Positions 8,077-17,631 of a stretch of 64,000 nucleotides of DNA are shown here, piece after piece (within the stretch, counting starts at the first letter, position 1; every line of letters starts with the position of its first letter). The DNA lies in assembly GCF_011420305.2 (NCBI RefSeq), contig NZ_CP061769.1, forward strand, positions 1,289,001 to 1,353,000, read 5' to 3'. Position numbers and translations under genes: made by a program. Below the pieces are notes generated by a model. That model had not been told where the DNA came from. It did not search any database and saw only the letters and a program-made list of their open reading frames with translations. Source of the DNA: Nocardioides ochotonae. Lineage in GTDB: Bacteria > Actinomycetota > Actinomycetes > Propionibacteriales > Nocardioidaceae.

Positions 8077-9209
8077 GCGCGCCGGAGCAGGAGCGCCTCG
8101 CCCGCGCCGCGCTGTCGCGCCTGACCGAGCCGGGGGAGCCGCGGCTGAGCGGCCTCCTCGCCGAGCTCGGGCCGGTCGTGCTGCGCGACCGGCTGCTCGA
8201 GGGCCGCGGCAGCGACGGGCTCCAGGACGACGTGGCGACCCGGCTCGCCGCGTGCGACCCGGTCGCCGAGCTCGAGCGCGCCGAGCGCCTCGGGCTGCGC
8301 TTCGTCGTCCCCGGCGACGAGGAGTGGCCCGCCCAGCTCGACGACCTCGCCGGCGTCGAGCCGCTGCACCGTCGTGGCGGCGTACCGGTCGGCCTGTGGG
8401 TCCGCGGCCCGCTGCGCCTCGACGCGCTGCACCACCCGGTCGCGGTCGTCGGCTCCCGCTCCGCCACCACCTACGGGACCGCCGTCGCCGCCGAGATCTC
8501 CGCGATCGCGGGGCGGGAGGGCTACGCGGTGGTGTCCGGTGCGGCGTACGGCATCGACCACGCGGCCCACCGGGGCGCGGTGTCCGCCGACGGGCCGAGC
8601 GTCGCGGTGCTGGCGTGCGGCGTCGACCGCGCCTACCCGGTCGCGCACCGGGCGATGCTGGAGTTCCTCGCCGCCGAGGGCGCGGTCGTCTCCGAGGCGC
8701 CCCCGGGCTGTGCGCCGACCCGGATCCGGTTCCTGGCCCGCAACCGGCTGATCGCCGCCCTGGCCGAGGGGACCGTCGTCGTCGAGGCGGCGGTGCGCAG
8801 CGGCGCCCTCAACACCGCCACCTGGACCTCGCGCCTCAACCGGCACCTGATGGGGGTGCCCGGTCCGGTCACCAGCGCCTCCTCCCAGGGCGTGCACGAG
8901 CTGGTGCGCGGCGGCGCCGCCACGCTGGTCACCTCCGGGGCAGACGTGCTGGAGGTGCTCGGCGCGGCCGGGGAGCACCTGGCCGAGACCCCACGCGGCC
9001 GCGAGCGCTCCCGGGACCGGCTGACCCGACGCCAGCAGCAGGTGCTCGACGCCGTGCCGCTCTTCCAGGGCGCGGCAGTCGACTCGGTCGCGCGTGCGGC
9101 GGGGGTCGCCCTGCTGGAGGTGCAGACCGCGCTCGTGGCGCTGGAGCGCACCGGCTACGTCGAGCGAGGGGAGGACGGATGGCGGCTCGCGGCGCGCGCT
9201 CACGACTGA
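8073..9209 (+). CDS. dprA: DNA-processing protein DprA
   Basis: DprA loads RecA on single-stranded DNA during transformation. The Rossmann-like core carries VAVVGSRSATTYG (from about residue 123), VVSGAAYGIDHAAHRGA, and the GVDRAYPVAHR and EAPPGCAP segments. The C-terminal about 60 residues form the expected winged helix (TRRQQQVLDAVPLFQGAAVDSVARAAGV). The 378-residue length is normal for actinobacteria. It is coupled to comM by ATGA. No competence pilus genes lie nearby, so a role in repair or recombination cannot be separated from uptake. Confidence 0.95.
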   Translation: MSAPEQERLARAALSRLTEPGEPRLSGLLAELGPVVLRDRLLEGRGSDGLQDDVATRLAACDPVAELERAERLGLRFVVPGDEEWPAQLDDLAGVEPLHRRGGVPVGLWVRGPLRLDALHHPVAVVGSRSATTYGTAVAAEISAIAGREGYAVVSGAAYGIDHAAHRGAVSADGPSVAVLACGVDRAYPVAHRAMLEFLAAEGAVVSEAPPGCAPTRIRFLARNRLIAALAEGTVVVEAAVRSGALNTATWTSRLNRHLMGVPGPVTSASSQGVHELVRGGAATLVTSGADVLEVLGAAGEHLAETPRGRERSRDRLTRRQQQVLDAVPLFQGAAVDSVARAAGVALLEVQTALVALERTGYVERGEDGWRLAARAHD

Positions 9210-9225
9210 GGCCCGCCCACGTTCC

Positions 9226-9231
9226 TAGACT
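9226..9231 (+). promoter_or_regulatory. -10 box of a leaderless xerC transcript
   Basis: TAGACT ends 6 bases before the ATG of xerC and matches the actinobacterial -10 consensus TANNNT. No ribosome binding site lies between them. The dprA stop is only 16 bases upstream, so xerC has its own promoter here. Confidence 0.55.
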
Positions 9232-9237
9232 CAGCCC

Positions 9238-10194
9238 ATGACCGACGAGGACGGCGCCGGGGCACCCGCCGCCGAGGACGACGCGCTGCCCGAGCCGATG
9301 GCCCGGATCCTCGGCGACTACGAGCGCCACCTCGTCTCCGAGCGCGACCTCGCCCCGCACACCGTCCGTGCCTACCTCGGCGACGTCGCCGGGATGCTCG
9401 AGCACGCCTCGCGCCTGGGCCACACCGAGGTCACCGAGCTCGACCTGCGCACCCTGCGCAGCTGGCTGGCCAAGCAGCAGACCCTCGGTCGCTCCCGCAC
9501 CACCATCGGGCGCCGGGCCACGGCCGCCCGGGTCTTCACCGCCTGGCTGGCCCGCACCGGGCGCATCCCCACCGACGTCGGGTCCAGCCTGGGCTCGCCG
9601 AAGGCGCACCGGACCCTGCCGGCGGTGCTGCGCACCGACGAGGCCAGCGACCTGATCGCCGCGGCCACCGACCTCGCCGACGACGGCCCGGTCGGCCTGC
9701 GCGACGTGGCGATGCTGGAGCTGCTCTACGCCACCGGCATCCGGGTCGGCGAGCTCGTCGGCCTCGACGTCGACGACCTCGACCACGACCGGCAGCTGGT
9801 GCGGGTGCTGGGCAAGGGACGCAAGGAGCGCTCCGTGCCGTTCGGGCGTCCGGCCGCCCGGGCCCTGCGGTTCTGGCTGCACCAGGGCCGCCCGCTGCTC
9901 GCCCAGGACCACTCCGGGCCGGCGCTGTTCCTCGGCGTCCGCGGCGGACGCATCGACCAGCGCGCGGTCCGCACCCTGGTGCACCGCCGCATCAGCGCGG
10001 TGCCGGGCGCACCCGACATCGGCCCCCACGGGCTGCGCCACAGCGCCGCGACCCACCTCATCGAGGGCGGCGCCGACCTGCGCTCGGTGCAGGAGCTGCT
10101 CGGCCACGCCTCGCTGGCGACCACCCAGCTCTACACCCACGTGAGCAGCGAACGGCTGCGCAGTGCCTACCGGCAGGCGCACCCCCGCGCCTGA
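9238..10194 (+). CDS. xerC: tyrosine recombinase XerC
   Basis: XerC/D-type recombinases resolve chromosome dimers at dif. The 318-residue protein has an N-terminal SAM-like core-binding domain (about 25-110) and a C-terminal catalytic domain with all expected residues. These are Arg in ATGIRVGEL (about 169), Lys in GKGRKERSVP (about 193), HGLRHSAATH (about 264), and LGHASLATTQLYTHV with the Tyr nucleophile near 299. Its position between dprA and rpsB is a conserved actinobacterial arrangement, so it is a housekeeping gene and not an integrase of a mobile element. The last 28 bases overlap the convergent M23 peptidase gene. Confidence 0.95.
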   Translation: MTDEDGAGAPAAEDDALPEPMARILGDYERHLVSERDLAPHTVRAYLGDVAGMLEHASRLGHTEVTELDLRTLRSWLAKQQTLGRSRTTIGRRATAARVFTAWLARTGRIPTDVGSSLGSPKAHRTLPAVLRTDEASDLIAAATDLADDGPVGLRDVAMLELLYATGIRVGELVGLDVDDLDHDRQLVRVLGKGRKERSVPFGRPAARALRFWLHQGRPLLAQDHSGPALFLGVRGGRIDQRAVRTLVHRRISAVPGAPDIGPHGLRHSAATHLIEGGADLRSVQELLGHASLATTQLYTHVSSERLRSAYRQAHPRA

Positions 10195-10829
10195 GCCGCG
10201 ACGGCCCGCTCCGCGAGCGGGCGCCACCCGGGCTCGGCACCGCCCCGGTCCGCCGGCGCCGCACCCAGCGGGGGCGGCCCCGCACGCACGACCTCGGGCG
10301 GAGCTGCCAGCGGCAGCAGCCGCACCGGTCCGCCGCCGACGAGCCGCAGCGGGTCCAGGTAGGTCTCCGCGCCCTCGATCCAGCCCCAGTGCAGGCACGC
10401 TCGCGGGGCGCAGTGCGAGCCCGCGGTCTCCAGGGTCCCCAGCACGCCTCCGGCCGGCACGGCGGCACCGACGTCCGGGCCCGCCGTCACCGGCTCGTAC
10501 GTCGTGCGCGTCGCGCCATGGTCGACGACGACCACGCCCCGCCCGGCCAGCTGCCCGGCGAACGACACGGTGCCGGGCAGCGCCGCCCGCACCGGCGCCC
10601 CGGGGGACCCCAGCAGGTCCACCCCGCGGTGCCCCGGCCCCCACGGCTGCGCCGGCGGGTCGAAGCGAGCGACGACCTCGGGCACCGGGGCCAGCGGCCA
10701 CACCCCCACCGGGTCGTCGGCAGCGCTCGCAGGAGCCGCCCCGAGGAGCAGCACGCAGGCCAGCGCGAGACCGCCGACGGCGGTCCGCAGCCGGCAGGGG
10801 ATCGTGGGGGAGACGTCCGCGTGCACCAT
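10167..10829 (-). CDS. exported M23-family (LytM-like) metallopeptidase
   Basis: The 220-residue protein has a signal peptide (hydrophobic 18-32, cleavage after APASA) and a LytM-like beta domain that would act on cell-wall peptide bridges. The Zn site is recognisable in GHRGVDLLG (His and Asp) and ACLHWGW. In the usual HxH motif the first, catalytic His is a Cys here, a variant I also know from actinobacterial relatives ending in CLHWG. A ~45-residue Arg/Pro/Ala-rich tail follows. It converges on xerC with a 28-bp overlap and diverges from rpsB. Confidence 0.88.
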   Translation of the reverse strand: MVHADVSPTIPCRLRTAVGGLALACVLLLGAAPASAADDPVGVWPLAPVPEVVARFDPPAQPWGPGHRGVDLLGSPGAPVRAALPGTVSFAGQLAGRGVVVVDHGATRTTYEPVTAGPDVGAAVPAGGVLGTLETAGSHCAPRACLHWGWIEGAETYLDPLRLVGGGPVRLLPLAAPPEVVRAGPPPLGAAPADRGGAEPGWRPLAERAVAAQARGCACR

Positions 10830-10932
10830 GTCCGCAAGGCTCGGCCGCGTCGGGTCCCGGCACGATCCGGCGGCGGGCGCGCGGGGGAGGAGCGGGCACG
10901 GACGACGGGCTGTGGGCGTCCGGCGGCTCGGA

Positions 10933-10963
10933 TTGGTCGGGGGCCGGGGTCCTCACGTAGGCT
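10933..10963 (+). promoter_or_regulatory. putative rpsB promoter
   Basis: TTGGTC (10933-10938) and TAGGCT (10958-10963) resemble -35 and -10 elements, though the 19-bp spacing is a little long. A start near 10970 would give rpsB an unusually long leader of about 260 bases. Confidence 0.45.
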
Positions 10964-10969
10964 GGGCGG

Positions 10970-11230
10970 CGCAATCGGTGTGACTACGCACGGATTGACT
11001 TCGCACGTCGGCAGACCACGACGGGCCCTGCTCCAGGGCCCGACCACCCGTGGGCGTCGGTCCTCGGTCCCGGGCAACCGGGTCGGACCTCGCGCCGGCG
11101 TCAGGGCGAACGGCACCCGCCGGATCGCACGAACTGAAAACGACCGGACTCCTCGCCGGTGGGCCCTCCTGCGCGAACAGGTGAAGGGCGCACACGACGG
11201 CGGTGGGCCCACACAGGAGAGAGAATCACC
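10970..11230 (+). promoter_or_regulatory. structured 5' leader of rpsB
   Basis: This gene-free stretch contains at least two strong hairpins. One is a 9-bp perfect stem at 11022-11042 with loop CTC. The other is a nested hairpin at 11059-11089 with an outer GGTCC/GGACC stem and an inner CCCGG-GCAA-CCGGG stem with a GNRA loop. A purine-rich AGGAGAGAG precedes the ATG. Ribosomal protein operons are often controlled by their own products through such leaders, so S2 autoregulation is a reasonable but untested inference. Confidence 0.45.
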
Positions 11231-12163
11231 ATGGCAGTCGTGACCATGCGCCAGCTCCTCGAGAGCGGCGTCCACTTCGGACACCAGACCCGTCGCTGGA
11301 ACCCGAAGATGAAGCGCTTCATCATGACCGAGCGCAACGGCATCTACATCATCGACCTGCAGCAGTCGCTGGCCTACATCGACCGCAGCTACGCCTTCAT
11401 CAAGGAGACCGTGGCCAAGGGCGGGACGATCATGTTCGTCGGCACCAAGAAGCAGGCCCAGGAGGCGATCGCCGAGCAGGCGACCCGCGTTGGCATGCCC
11501 TACGTCAACCAGCGCTGGCTGGGCGGCATGCTCACCAACTTCCAGACCGTGCACCAGCGGATCAACCGCCTCAAGGAGCTTGACGACGTCGACTTCGACA
11601 ACGTCGCCGGCTCGGGCCGCACGAAGAAGGAGCTCCTGCAGATGAAGCGGGAGCGCGACAAGCTCGACAAGACCCTGGGCGGCATCCGCGAGATGGGCCG
11701 CGTCCCGTCCGCCGTCTGGATCGTCGACACCAAGAAGGAGCACCTCGCCGTCGAGGAGGCTCGCAAGCTCCGGATCCCGATCATCGGCATCCTGGACACC
11801 AACTGCGACCCCGACGAGGTCGACTTCCCGATCCCGGGCAACGACGACGCGATCCGCGCCGTCGGCCTGCTGACCCGCGTCGTCGCCGACGCCGTCGCCG
11901 AGGGCCTCATCGCCCGCTCCGGTGGCAAGGCCGAGGGCGAGACCGCCACGCCGGCCGAGCCGCTCGCCGAGTGGGAGCGCGAGCTCCTGACCGGTGACGC
12001 CGAGAAGGCCGCCGAGACCGCCACCGACGCCACCGACGCTGCCGCGTCGGAGGCCACCGGTGCCGCCTCCGAGGGTGCGGAGGCCGCCGAGGTCGCCGAG
12101 ACCGCTGCCCCCGCCACCGAGGGTGCGGAGGCGACCGAGGTCGCCGACGAGGCGAAGGCCTGA
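11231..12163 (+). CDS. rpsB: 30S ribosomal protein S2
   Basis: S2 joins late in 30S assembly and is needed for S1 or mRNA binding. [20 protein letters not shown] and [14 protein letters not shown] are signature stretches. The conserved fold ends near residue 235. The remaining ~70 residues form an Ala/Glu/Thr-rich acidic tail with an internal repeat (EGAEAAEVA then EGAEATEVA) that accounts for the 310-residue length. ATG at 11231 has AGGAGAGAG upstream. It heads the rpsB-tsf unit, with a hairpin in between. Confidence 0.97.
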   Translation: MAVVTMRQLLESGVHFGHQTRRWNPKMKRFIMTERNGIYIIDLQQSLAYIDRSYAFIKETVAKGGTIMFVGTKKQAQEAIAEQATRVGMPYVNQRWLGGMLTNFQTVHQRINRLKELDDVDFDNVAGSGRTKKELLQMKRERDKLDKTLGGIREMGRVPSAVWIVDTKKEHLAVEEARKLRIPIIGILDTNCDPDEVDFPIPGNDDAIRAVGLLTRVVADAVAEGLIARSGGKAEGETATPAEPLAEWERELLTGDAEKAAETATDATDAAASEATGAASEGAEAAEVAETAAPATEGAEATEVADEAKA

Positions 12164-12177
12164 TCAAGCCGTACGAC

Positions 12178-12213
12178 GCAGCGACCGCGGGCCGACGGCC
12201 CGCGGTCCGCTGC
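12178..12213 (+). terminator. hairpin between rpsB and tsf (attenuator-like)
   Basis: A 16-bp stem begins 15 bases after the rpsB stop. Its 10-bp inner part is perfect (12184-12193 with 12197-12206), and one bulged C at 12207 separates it from a 6-bp base (12178-12183 with 12208-12213). The loop is GAC. No T-run follows, so it may only partly stop transcription, letting tsf be read at a lower level. Confidence 0.55.
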
Positions 12214-12295
12214 GCGTGTGGCCCGGCTCGCGAGGCCCGTCCGGTCGCCGAGCCGTACCGACTCCCCACCAGACGACACAGAGGGAAGACTCACC

Positions 12296-13108
12296 ATGGC
12301 TAACATCTCCGCGGCCGACGTCAAGAAGCTCCGTGAGCTCTCCGGCGCCGGCATGATGGACTGCAAGAAGGCGCTCACCGAGGCCGAGGGCGACTTCGAG
12401 AAGGCCGTCGAGATCCTGCGCATCAAGGGCGGCAAGAAGATGGCCGAGCGCGCCGCCGAGCGCGAGGCCTCCGCCGGCCTGGTCGCCACCGCCGGTGGTG
12501 CTCTCGTCGAGCTCAACTGCGAGACCGACTTCGTCGCCAAGAACGACGCGTTCATCGCCGCCGCCGACCAGATCGCCGCCGTCGCGAACGAGAACAAGAT
12601 CGGCGACGCCGAGGCCCTCAAGGCCGTCGAGCTCAACGGCAAGACCGTCGGCGAGGTCGTCAACGACCTGGCCGTCTCCATCGGCGAGAAGATCGAGCTC
12701 GGTCGCGTGACGTACTTCGACGGCAACGTCGTCACCTACATGCACCGTCGTGCCGCGGACCTGCCGCCGGCCGTCGGTGTCATCGTCGAGTACACCGGTG
12801 ACGAGGCCGCCGCGCGCGCCGCCGCGATGCAGGTCGCCGCGATGCGCCCGAAGTACCTCACCCGTGACGAGGTCCCCGCGGACGTCGTCGCCAAGGAGCG
12901 CGAGATCGCCGAGGCCACCTCGCGCGAGGAGGGCAAGCCCGAGCAGGCGATCGCCAAGATCACCGAGGGTCGCCTCAACGGCTTCTTCAAGGACGTCGTC
13001 CTGCTGGAGCAGCCCTCCGTCGTGGAGAGCAAGAAGTCGGTCCAGGCGGTGCTGGCGGACTCCGGCACCGAGCTGACCCGCTTCGCCCGTTTCGAGGTCG
13101 GGGCCTGA
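12296..13108 (+). CDS. tsf: translation elongation factor EF-Ts
   Basis: EF-Ts recharges EF-Tu with GTP. The N-terminal UBA-like domain has the signature [16 protein letters not shown], and the dimerisation domain carries [15 protein letters not shown]. The 270-residue length is normal for the actinobacterial form. ATG at 12296 follows GAGGGAAG with good spacing. It is the second gene of the rpsB-tsf unit and is followed by a terminator. Confidence 0.97.
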   Translation: MANISAADVKKLRELSGAGMMDCKKALTEAEGDFEKAVEILRIKGGKKMAERAAEREASAGLVATAGGALVELNCETDFVAKNDAFIAAADQIAAVANENKIGDAEALKAVELNGKTVGEVVNDLAVSIGEKIELGRVTYFDGNVVTYMHRRAADLPPAVGVIVEYTGDEAAARAAAMQVAAMRPKYLTRDEVPADVVAKEREIAEATSREEGKPEQAIAKITEGRLNGFFKDVVLLEQPSVVESKKSVQAVLADSGTELTRFARFEVGA

Positions 13109-13139
13109 TCCACTAGGTTTCACCCCAGACGTCACGAGG

Positions 13140-13188
13140 AGGCCGGTCCCGCTTGATCCCCCACACACGAGGATCAGCGGACCGGCCT
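13140..13188 (+). terminator. terminator after tsf
   Basis: A 9-bp outer stem (13140-13148 with 13180-13188) and a 6-bp inner stem (13154-13159 with 13171-13176) are separated by a small internal loop. The hairpin is followed by TCTTGCATCTCT. It lies 32 bases after the tsf stop and fits a Rho-independent terminator with a weak T-tract. Confidence 0.65.
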
Positions 13189-13232
13189 TCTTGCATCTCT
13201 CCCGCACTACCCCGATGAAGGGAACCCCTGCT

Positions 13233-13946
13233 GTGACTGGTTACCGCCGTGTCCTCCTCAAGCTGTCCGGAGAGGTCTTCGGTGGCGGACAGGTCGGCCT
13301 CGACCTCGATGTCATCAACGGCATCGCCGCCGAGATCGCCGACGTCGCCCGCTCCGGCACCCAGGTGGCGATCGTGGTCGGCGGCGGCAACTTCTTCCGG
13401 GGCGCCGAGCTCCAGCAGCGCGGCATGGAGCGCGCCCGCGCGGACTACATGGGCATGCTCGGCACGGTCATGAACTGCCTGGCGCTCCAGGACTTCATCG
13501 AGAAGAACGGCGTCGAGACCCGCGTCCAGACCGCCATCACGATGGGTCAGGTCGCGGAGCCCTACATCCCGCGCCGCTCGATCCGCCACCTCGAGAAGGG
13601 CCGTGTCGTGATCTTCGGCGCCGGGGCCGGCATGCCGTTCTTCTCCACCGACACGGTCGCGGCCCAGCGAGCGCTGGAGACCCGCTGCGAGGTCATCCTG
13701 ATGGGCAAGCAGGGCGTGGACGGCGTCTACGACTCCGACCCCAAGACCAATCCCGGCGCGGTCAAGTTCGACACCCTCACCTACGACGAGTTCATGGCGC
13801 GCGACCTCAAGGTCGCCGACGCGACGGCCGTCAGCCTGGCCCGCGACAACAACGTCGACATGGTCTTCTTCAACCTCTCCACGCCCGGCACGATCGCCCG
13901 CGCGGTCTCGGGTGAGAAGATCGGTACGACGGTCTCGCGCGGCTGA
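13233..13946 (+). CDS. pyrH: UMP kinase
   Basis: PyrH phosphorylates UMP to UDP, the first committed step from UMP to UTP/CTP. The 237-residue amino-acid-kinase fold shows the N-terminal [13 protein letters not shown], the glycine-rich [11 protein letters not shown] and the [14 protein letters not shown] segment. The GTG at 13233 is preferred because AAGGGA lies 9 bases upstream and homologues start with this (M/V)TGYRRV. An ATG at 13215 has no ribosome site. It is followed by frr, the usual neighbour. Confidence 0.96.
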   Translation: MTGYRRVLLKLSGEVFGGGQVGLDLDVINGIAAEIADVARSGTQVAIVVGGGNFFRGAELQQRGMERARADYMGMLGTVMNCLALQDFIEKNGVETRVQTAITMGQVAEPYIPRRSIRHLEKGRVVIFGAGAGMPFFSTDTVAAQRALETRCEVILMGKQGVDGVYDSDPKTNPGAVKFDTLTYDEFMARDLKVADATAVSLARDNNVDMVFFNLSTPGTIARAVSGEKIGTTVSRG

Positions 13947-14016
13947 CGCGCCCCTCCTCCCGCGCACGGCCGCACCTCACCCCCACCGAGCAGCAGCGAA
14001 CACACAGGAGCACCCC

Positions 14017-14574
14017 GTGATCAACGACATCCTCAACGAGGCCGACGCCAAGATGGGCAAGTCGGTGGAGTCCACCCGCGAGGAGTTCGCCGCGATCCGC
14101 GCGGGGCGTGCTCACCCGAACATGTTCAGCAAGATCGTGGTCGACTACTACGGCTCGCCGACCCCGATCCAGCAGCTCGCCTCCTTCACCGCCCCCGAGG
14201 CGCGCACCATCCTGGTCGCGCCGTTCGACCAGGGCGCGATGAAGAACATCGAGAAGGCGATCCGCGACTCCGACCTCGGCGTCAACCCCGCCGACGACGG
14301 CAAGGTGATCCGCTGCGTGTTCCCCGAGCTCACCGAGGAGCGCCGCAAGGAGTACATCAAGGTCGCCCGCGGCAAGGCCGAGGACGGCCGCGTGGCGGTG
14401 CGCAACCTGCGCCGCAACGCCAAGCAGCAGCTCGAGCGCCTGGAGAAGGACGGCGAGGTCGGCAAGGACGACGTCACCGGTGCCGAGAAGCGCCTCGACG
14501 GCCTGACCAAGAAGCACACCGACGCGATCGACGAGATGCTCAAGAACAAGGAGGCCGAGCTGATCGAGGTCTGA
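14017..14574 (+). CDS. frr: ribosome recycling factor
   Basis: RRF works with EF-G to split post-termination ribosomes. The 185-residue sequence is standard: EEFAAIRAGRAHPNMF near the start and a long three-helix bundle ending DAIDEMLKNKEAELIEV. The GTG at 14017 has ACAGGAG just upstream. It lies 70 bases after pyrH and immediately before cdsA. Confidence 0.97.
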   Translation: MINDILNEADAKMGKSVESTREEFAAIRAGRAHPNMFSKIVVDYYGSPTPIQQLASFTAPEARTILVAPFDQGAMKNIEKAIRDSDLGVNPADDGKVIRCVFPELTEERRKEYIKVARGKAEDGRVAVRNLRRNAKQQLERLEKDGEVGKDDVTGAEKRLDGLTKKHTDAIDEMLKNKEAELIEV

Positions 14575-14598
14575 GACCTCGGCACTCGTCTGAACTTC

Positions 14599-15462
14599 AT
14601 GCCACCCACCTCAGCGCAGCCCAAGGACCACGGCCGCGCCGGGCGTGACCTGCGCGCCGCCTTCGGCTCCGCGTTCGTCCTGCTCGGCGCCGTCGTCGCC
14701 TCCCTCATGGTCGAGAAGACCCTGTTCATGGTGATCGTCGCGATCGCCGTCGTGGTCGCGATCTGGGAGCTGCGCAAGGGCTTCCTCGCCAAGGACATCG
14801 ACCTGCCCGAGCAGCCGATGATGGTCGGCGGCCTCGTGATGGTGGTGGTGGCGTACTTCTGGGGTGCCCCGGCGCTGGTCACGGCCACCGCCGTGACCGC
14901 GCTGGCGATCATGCTGTGGCTGCTGCGCCGCGGGATCGACGGCTACGTCAAGAACGCCACGGCCGCGGTCTTCACCGTCATCTACGTGCCGTTCCTCGGC
15001 TCGTTCGTGGCACTGATGCTCGCCGAGGGCGGCACCACCGGCGGCGGGTTCGACAACGACGGCGTCAAGGGCATCCTCGTCTTCGTGCTGGTCACGATCG
15101 CCTCGGACACCGGCGGGTACGCCGCGGGCGTGCTCTTCGGCAAGCACCCGATGGCCCCGGTCATCTCCCCGAAGAAGTCCTGGGAGGGCTTCGCCGGCTC
15201 CATCGTCTTCACCGTCGTGGCGGGCTGGGCGCTGGTCACCTACCTCCTCGAGGGCGACTGGTGGGTGGGCATCGCGCTCGGCCTGATCGCGGTGGTGATG
15301 GCGACCCTGGGCGACCTGTGCGAGTCGGTGATCAAGCGCGACCTCGGCATCAAGGACATGAGCCAGGTGATCCCGGGCCACGGCGGCCTGATGGACCGCC
15401 TCGACTCCCTGCTGGCCACGATCGCGCCGATCTGGCTGCTCCTGCACTACGCGGTCTTCTGA
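14599..15462 (+). CDS. cdsA: phosphatidate cytidylyltransferase
   Basis: CdsA makes CDP-diacylglycerol from CTP and phosphatidic acid, the branch point of phospholipid synthesis. The 287-residue protein has about eight membrane segments and the full family signature at about 245-270 (SVIKRDLGIKDMSQVIPGHGGLMDR in two overlapping parts: SVIKRDLGIKD and IPGHGGLMDR). A further conserved KKSWEGFAGS lies before it. The ATG at 14599 is 24 bases after frr and has no strong ribosome site, so it may be read together with frr. Confidence 0.95.
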   Translation: MPPTSAQPKDHGRAGRDLRAAFGSAFVLLGAVVASLMVEKTLFMVIVAIAVVVAIWELRKGFLAKDIDLPEQPMMVGGLVMVVVAYFWGAPALVTATAVTALAIMLWLLRRGIDGYVKNATAAVFTVIYVPFLGSFVALMLAEGGTTGGGFDNDGVKGILVFVLVTIASDTGGYAAGVLFGKHPMAPVISPKKSWEGFAGSIVFTVVAGWALVTYLLEGDWWVGIALGLIAVVMATLGDLCESVIKRDLGIKDMSQVIPGHGGLMDRLDSLLATIAPIWLLLHYAVF

Positions 15463-15469
15463 TCCCGCG

Positions 15470-15997
15470 ATGACCTTCTTCCTGGTCCGGCACGGACGGC
15501 CGCTGATCGACCCGGCCACGCCCGCGGCGTCCTGGGAGCTCGACCCGGCCGGCTTCGACGACGTCTGGGCGCTGCGTGAGCGGCTCCCGCAGGACGACGC
15601 CGAGTGGTTCACCTCCCCGGAGCCCAAGGCGGTCGCGACCTGCCAGCTGCTCACCGAAGGCGACGTCGGCATCCTCGACGGGCTGCGCGAGCAGGAGCGC
15701 GGCGCCGTGTGGGTCGAGGACCTCGAGGCGACGGTGCGGCGGGCGTTCGCCGACCCCGACGCCCCGGCCCACCCGGGCTGGGAGCCGCTCGCCGCGACCC
15801 GGGAGCGGCTGCTGGCCGCCGTACGACCGATCCGGCACGCCCACGCCGGCACCGACGTCGTGCTCGTCGGGCACGGCACCGCGTGGACCCTGCTCGCGGC
15901 CGAGCTGACCGGCTCCGCACCCGATCTCGACCGCTGGGCGCGCCTCGGCATGCCCGACGTGATCACCCTGCCCGAGCCGCTACGCTCGCTCCAGTGA
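15470..15997 (+). CDS. histidine phosphatase superfamily protein
   Basis: The 175-residue protein opens [13 protein letters not shown], with the catalytic His in RHG. The second catalytic His is in [14 protein letters not shown] near 130-140. These are the phosphoglycerate-mutase-like phosphatase motifs, but the substrate is not predictable. It starts 7 bases after cdsA and its end overlaps the next start, so it rides on the cdsA transcript. Confidence 0.88.
   Translation: MTFFLVRHGRPLIDPATPAASWELDPAGFDDVWALRERLPQDDAEWFTSPEPKAVATCQLLTEGDVGILDGLREQERGAVWVEDLEATVRRAFADPDAPAHPGWEPLAATRERLLAAVRPIRHAHAGTDVVLVGHGTAWTLLAAELTGSAPDLDRWARLGMPDVITLPEPLRSLQ
15981..15986 (+). promoter_or_regulatory. -10 box within the end of the upstream gene
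   Basis: TACGCT lies 7 bases before the GTG at 15994, inside the last codons of the histidine phosphatase. It could give a leaderless transcript of the small membrane protein in addition to read-through. Confidence 0.4.
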
Positions 15998-16416
15998 GCA
16001 CCGACGAACAGGCACCCCTGCAGCCGGAGCCAGCGGCGACCGGGCCCACCGAGCCTGTCGCGCCGGCCGAGCCCGCGGCGCCCGCCGAGCCAGCCCCGCC
16101 GGCCGGCAAGACCGGCTGGTGGCACCGCGACCACCCGACGTTCACCGCACTGGCAGGGTTCTTCACCGGCCTCGTGCTGGTCGTCGTCGTCCCGGGCACG
16201 TACGCCGCCCTGCTGCGGCTGGTGACCGACCAGGAGACCGCCGAGGAGCTGTTCCCGCTGGTGCTCCTCGCGCTGGCGGTCCCGGTGACGCTGGCGTTCG
16301 TGCCGCGGACCAAGCGCTTCGGGCGCTACCTGCTGCTCGGGATGCTCAGCACCGCGGTGGTGGTGCTGGGATCGGCGGCGCTGGTGCTCTGGATCCTCTA
16401 CCGCGTCGAGGCCTGA
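15994..16416 (+). CDS. small integral membrane protein with Pro/Ala/Glu-rich N-terminus
   Basis: The 140-residue product begins with a ~35-residue low-complexity [10 protein letters not shown] segment, then WWHRDHPTF and three hydrophobic stretches (about 48-70, 82-100 and 112-136) that should span the membrane. I do not recognise the family. The arrangement (disordered acidic cytoplasmic N-tail, three helices) gives no activity. It overlaps the phosphatase gene by four bases and precedes rlmN by 56 bases. Confidence 0.8.
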   Translation: MSTDEQAPLQPEPAATGPTEPVAPAEPAAPAEPAPPAGKTGWWHRDHPTFTALAGFFTGLVLVVVVPGTYAALLRLVTDQETAEELFPLVLLALAVPVTLAFVPRTKRFGRYLLLGMLSTAVVVLGSAALVLWILYRVEA

Positions 16417-16472
16417 GCGCCAGCACGCTCTGGGTTTCGTCCCTCACCACCGCGGTGGGAGAATCGGCCCCG

Positions 16473-17624
16473 ATGTCTGAGACGCCCCCCGCCGCCGCCC
16501 CCTCCGGAGCCACCACGCTCCCGCTGGTCTTCGAGGAGCCCCGCGGCCGCAAGAAGCCGCCGCGCCACCTCGCCGACCTCGACCCCGCCGGTCGCAAGGC
16601 GCTGCTGGAGGAGCACGGCCTGCCCGGCTTCCGGGCCAAGCAGCTCTCGACCCACTACTTCGCCCGGCTCGTCGACGACCCGGAGCAGATGACCGACCTC
16701 CCCGCCGCCCAGCGCGCGGACCTGGTCGCGGCGCTGCTGCCCGACCTGATGACGCCGCTGCGCACCCTCGAGGCCGACAAGGGCACCACCCGCAAGACGC
16801 TGTGGAAGCTGTTCGACGGCGCGCTCGTCGAGTCCGTGCTGATGCGATACCCCGACCGGGCCACGATGTGCGTCTCCAGCCAGGCCGGCTGCGGCATGGC
16901 CTGCCCGTTCTGCGCCACCGGCCAGGGCGGCCTCCAGCGCAACATGTCCACCGCCGAGATCGTCGAGCAGGTCGTCGCCGGTGCCCGGGCGCTGGCCCGC
17001 GGCGAGGTCCCGGGCGGCCCGGGCCGGGTCTCCAACGTGGTCTTCATGGGCATGGGGGAGCCGCTCGCCAACTACAAGGCGGTCATCGGCACCATCCGGC
17101 GCCTCACCGACCCCTCGCCCGACGGCCTGGGCATGTCCGCGCGCGGTATCACCGTCTCCACCGTGGGCCTGGTCCCGCGGATCTACCAGCTCGCCGACGA
17201 GGGGATCCCGGTCACCCTCGCGCTGAGCCTGCACGCGCCCGACGACGAGCTGCGCAACGAGCTGGTGCCGATCAACACCCGCTTCTCGGTCGCCGAGACG
17301 GTCGAGGCGGCGTGGAACTACGCGCGCACGACCAAGCGCCGGGTCTCGATCGAGTACGCCATGATGCGCGGCATCAACGACCAGGGACACCGCGCCGACC
17401 TGCTCGGCGACGTGCTGCGGTCCTACGGCGACTGGGGCTGGGTGCACGTCAACCTGATCCCGCTGAACCCGACGCCGGGCTCGAAGTGGACCGCGTCGGA
17501 CCCCGCCGACGAGCGCGAGTTCGTACGCCGCCTGGAGGCCAAGGGCATCCCCACGACGGTCCGCGACACCCGCGGCCGGGAGATCGACGGCGCCTGCGGG
17601 CAGCTGGCCGCCACCGAGGACTGA
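16473..17624 (+). CDS. rlmN: dual-specificity 23S rRNA/tRNA adenine-C2 methyltransferase RlmN
   Basis: RlmN is a radical-SAM enzyme that makes m2A2503 in 23S rRNA and m2A37 in some tRNAs. The [4Fe-4S]-binding Cys140, Cys144 and Cys147 are in [20 protein letters not shown] follows, as does the later [11 protein letters not shown]. The C-terminal catalytic Cys is in DGACGQLA. The 383-residue length is normal. The ATG at 16473 has GAGAAT 10 bases before it, so the start may be nearly leaderless. It is the last core gene before the accessory stretch; the LOG gene converges 7 bases downstream. Confidence 0.96.
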   Translation: MSETPPAAAPSGATTLPLVFEEPRGRKKPPRHLADLDPAGRKALLEEHGLPGFRAKQLSTHYFARLVDDPEQMTDLPAAQRADLVAALLPDLMTPLRTLEADKGTTRKTLWKLFDGALVESVLMRYPDRATMCVSSQAGCGMACPFCATGQGGLQRNMSTAEIVEQVVAGARALARGEVPGGPGRVSNVVFMGMGEPLANYKAVIGTIRRLTDPSPDGLGMSARGITVSTVGLVPRIYQLADEGIPVTLALSLHAPDDELRNELVPINTRFSVAETVEAAWNYARTTKRRVSIEYAMMRGINDQGHRADLLGDVLRSYGDWGWVHVNLIPLNPTPGSKWTASDPADEREFVRRLEAKGIPTTVRDTRGREIDGACGQLAATED

Positions 17625-17631
17625 GGGTTCC

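Noticed and set aside
9238..10194. Tyrosine recombinase as a sign of a phage or integrative element
   Set aside because: Its position between dprA and rpsB is the conserved place of the housekeeping XerC-type gene, and there are no element genes beside it.
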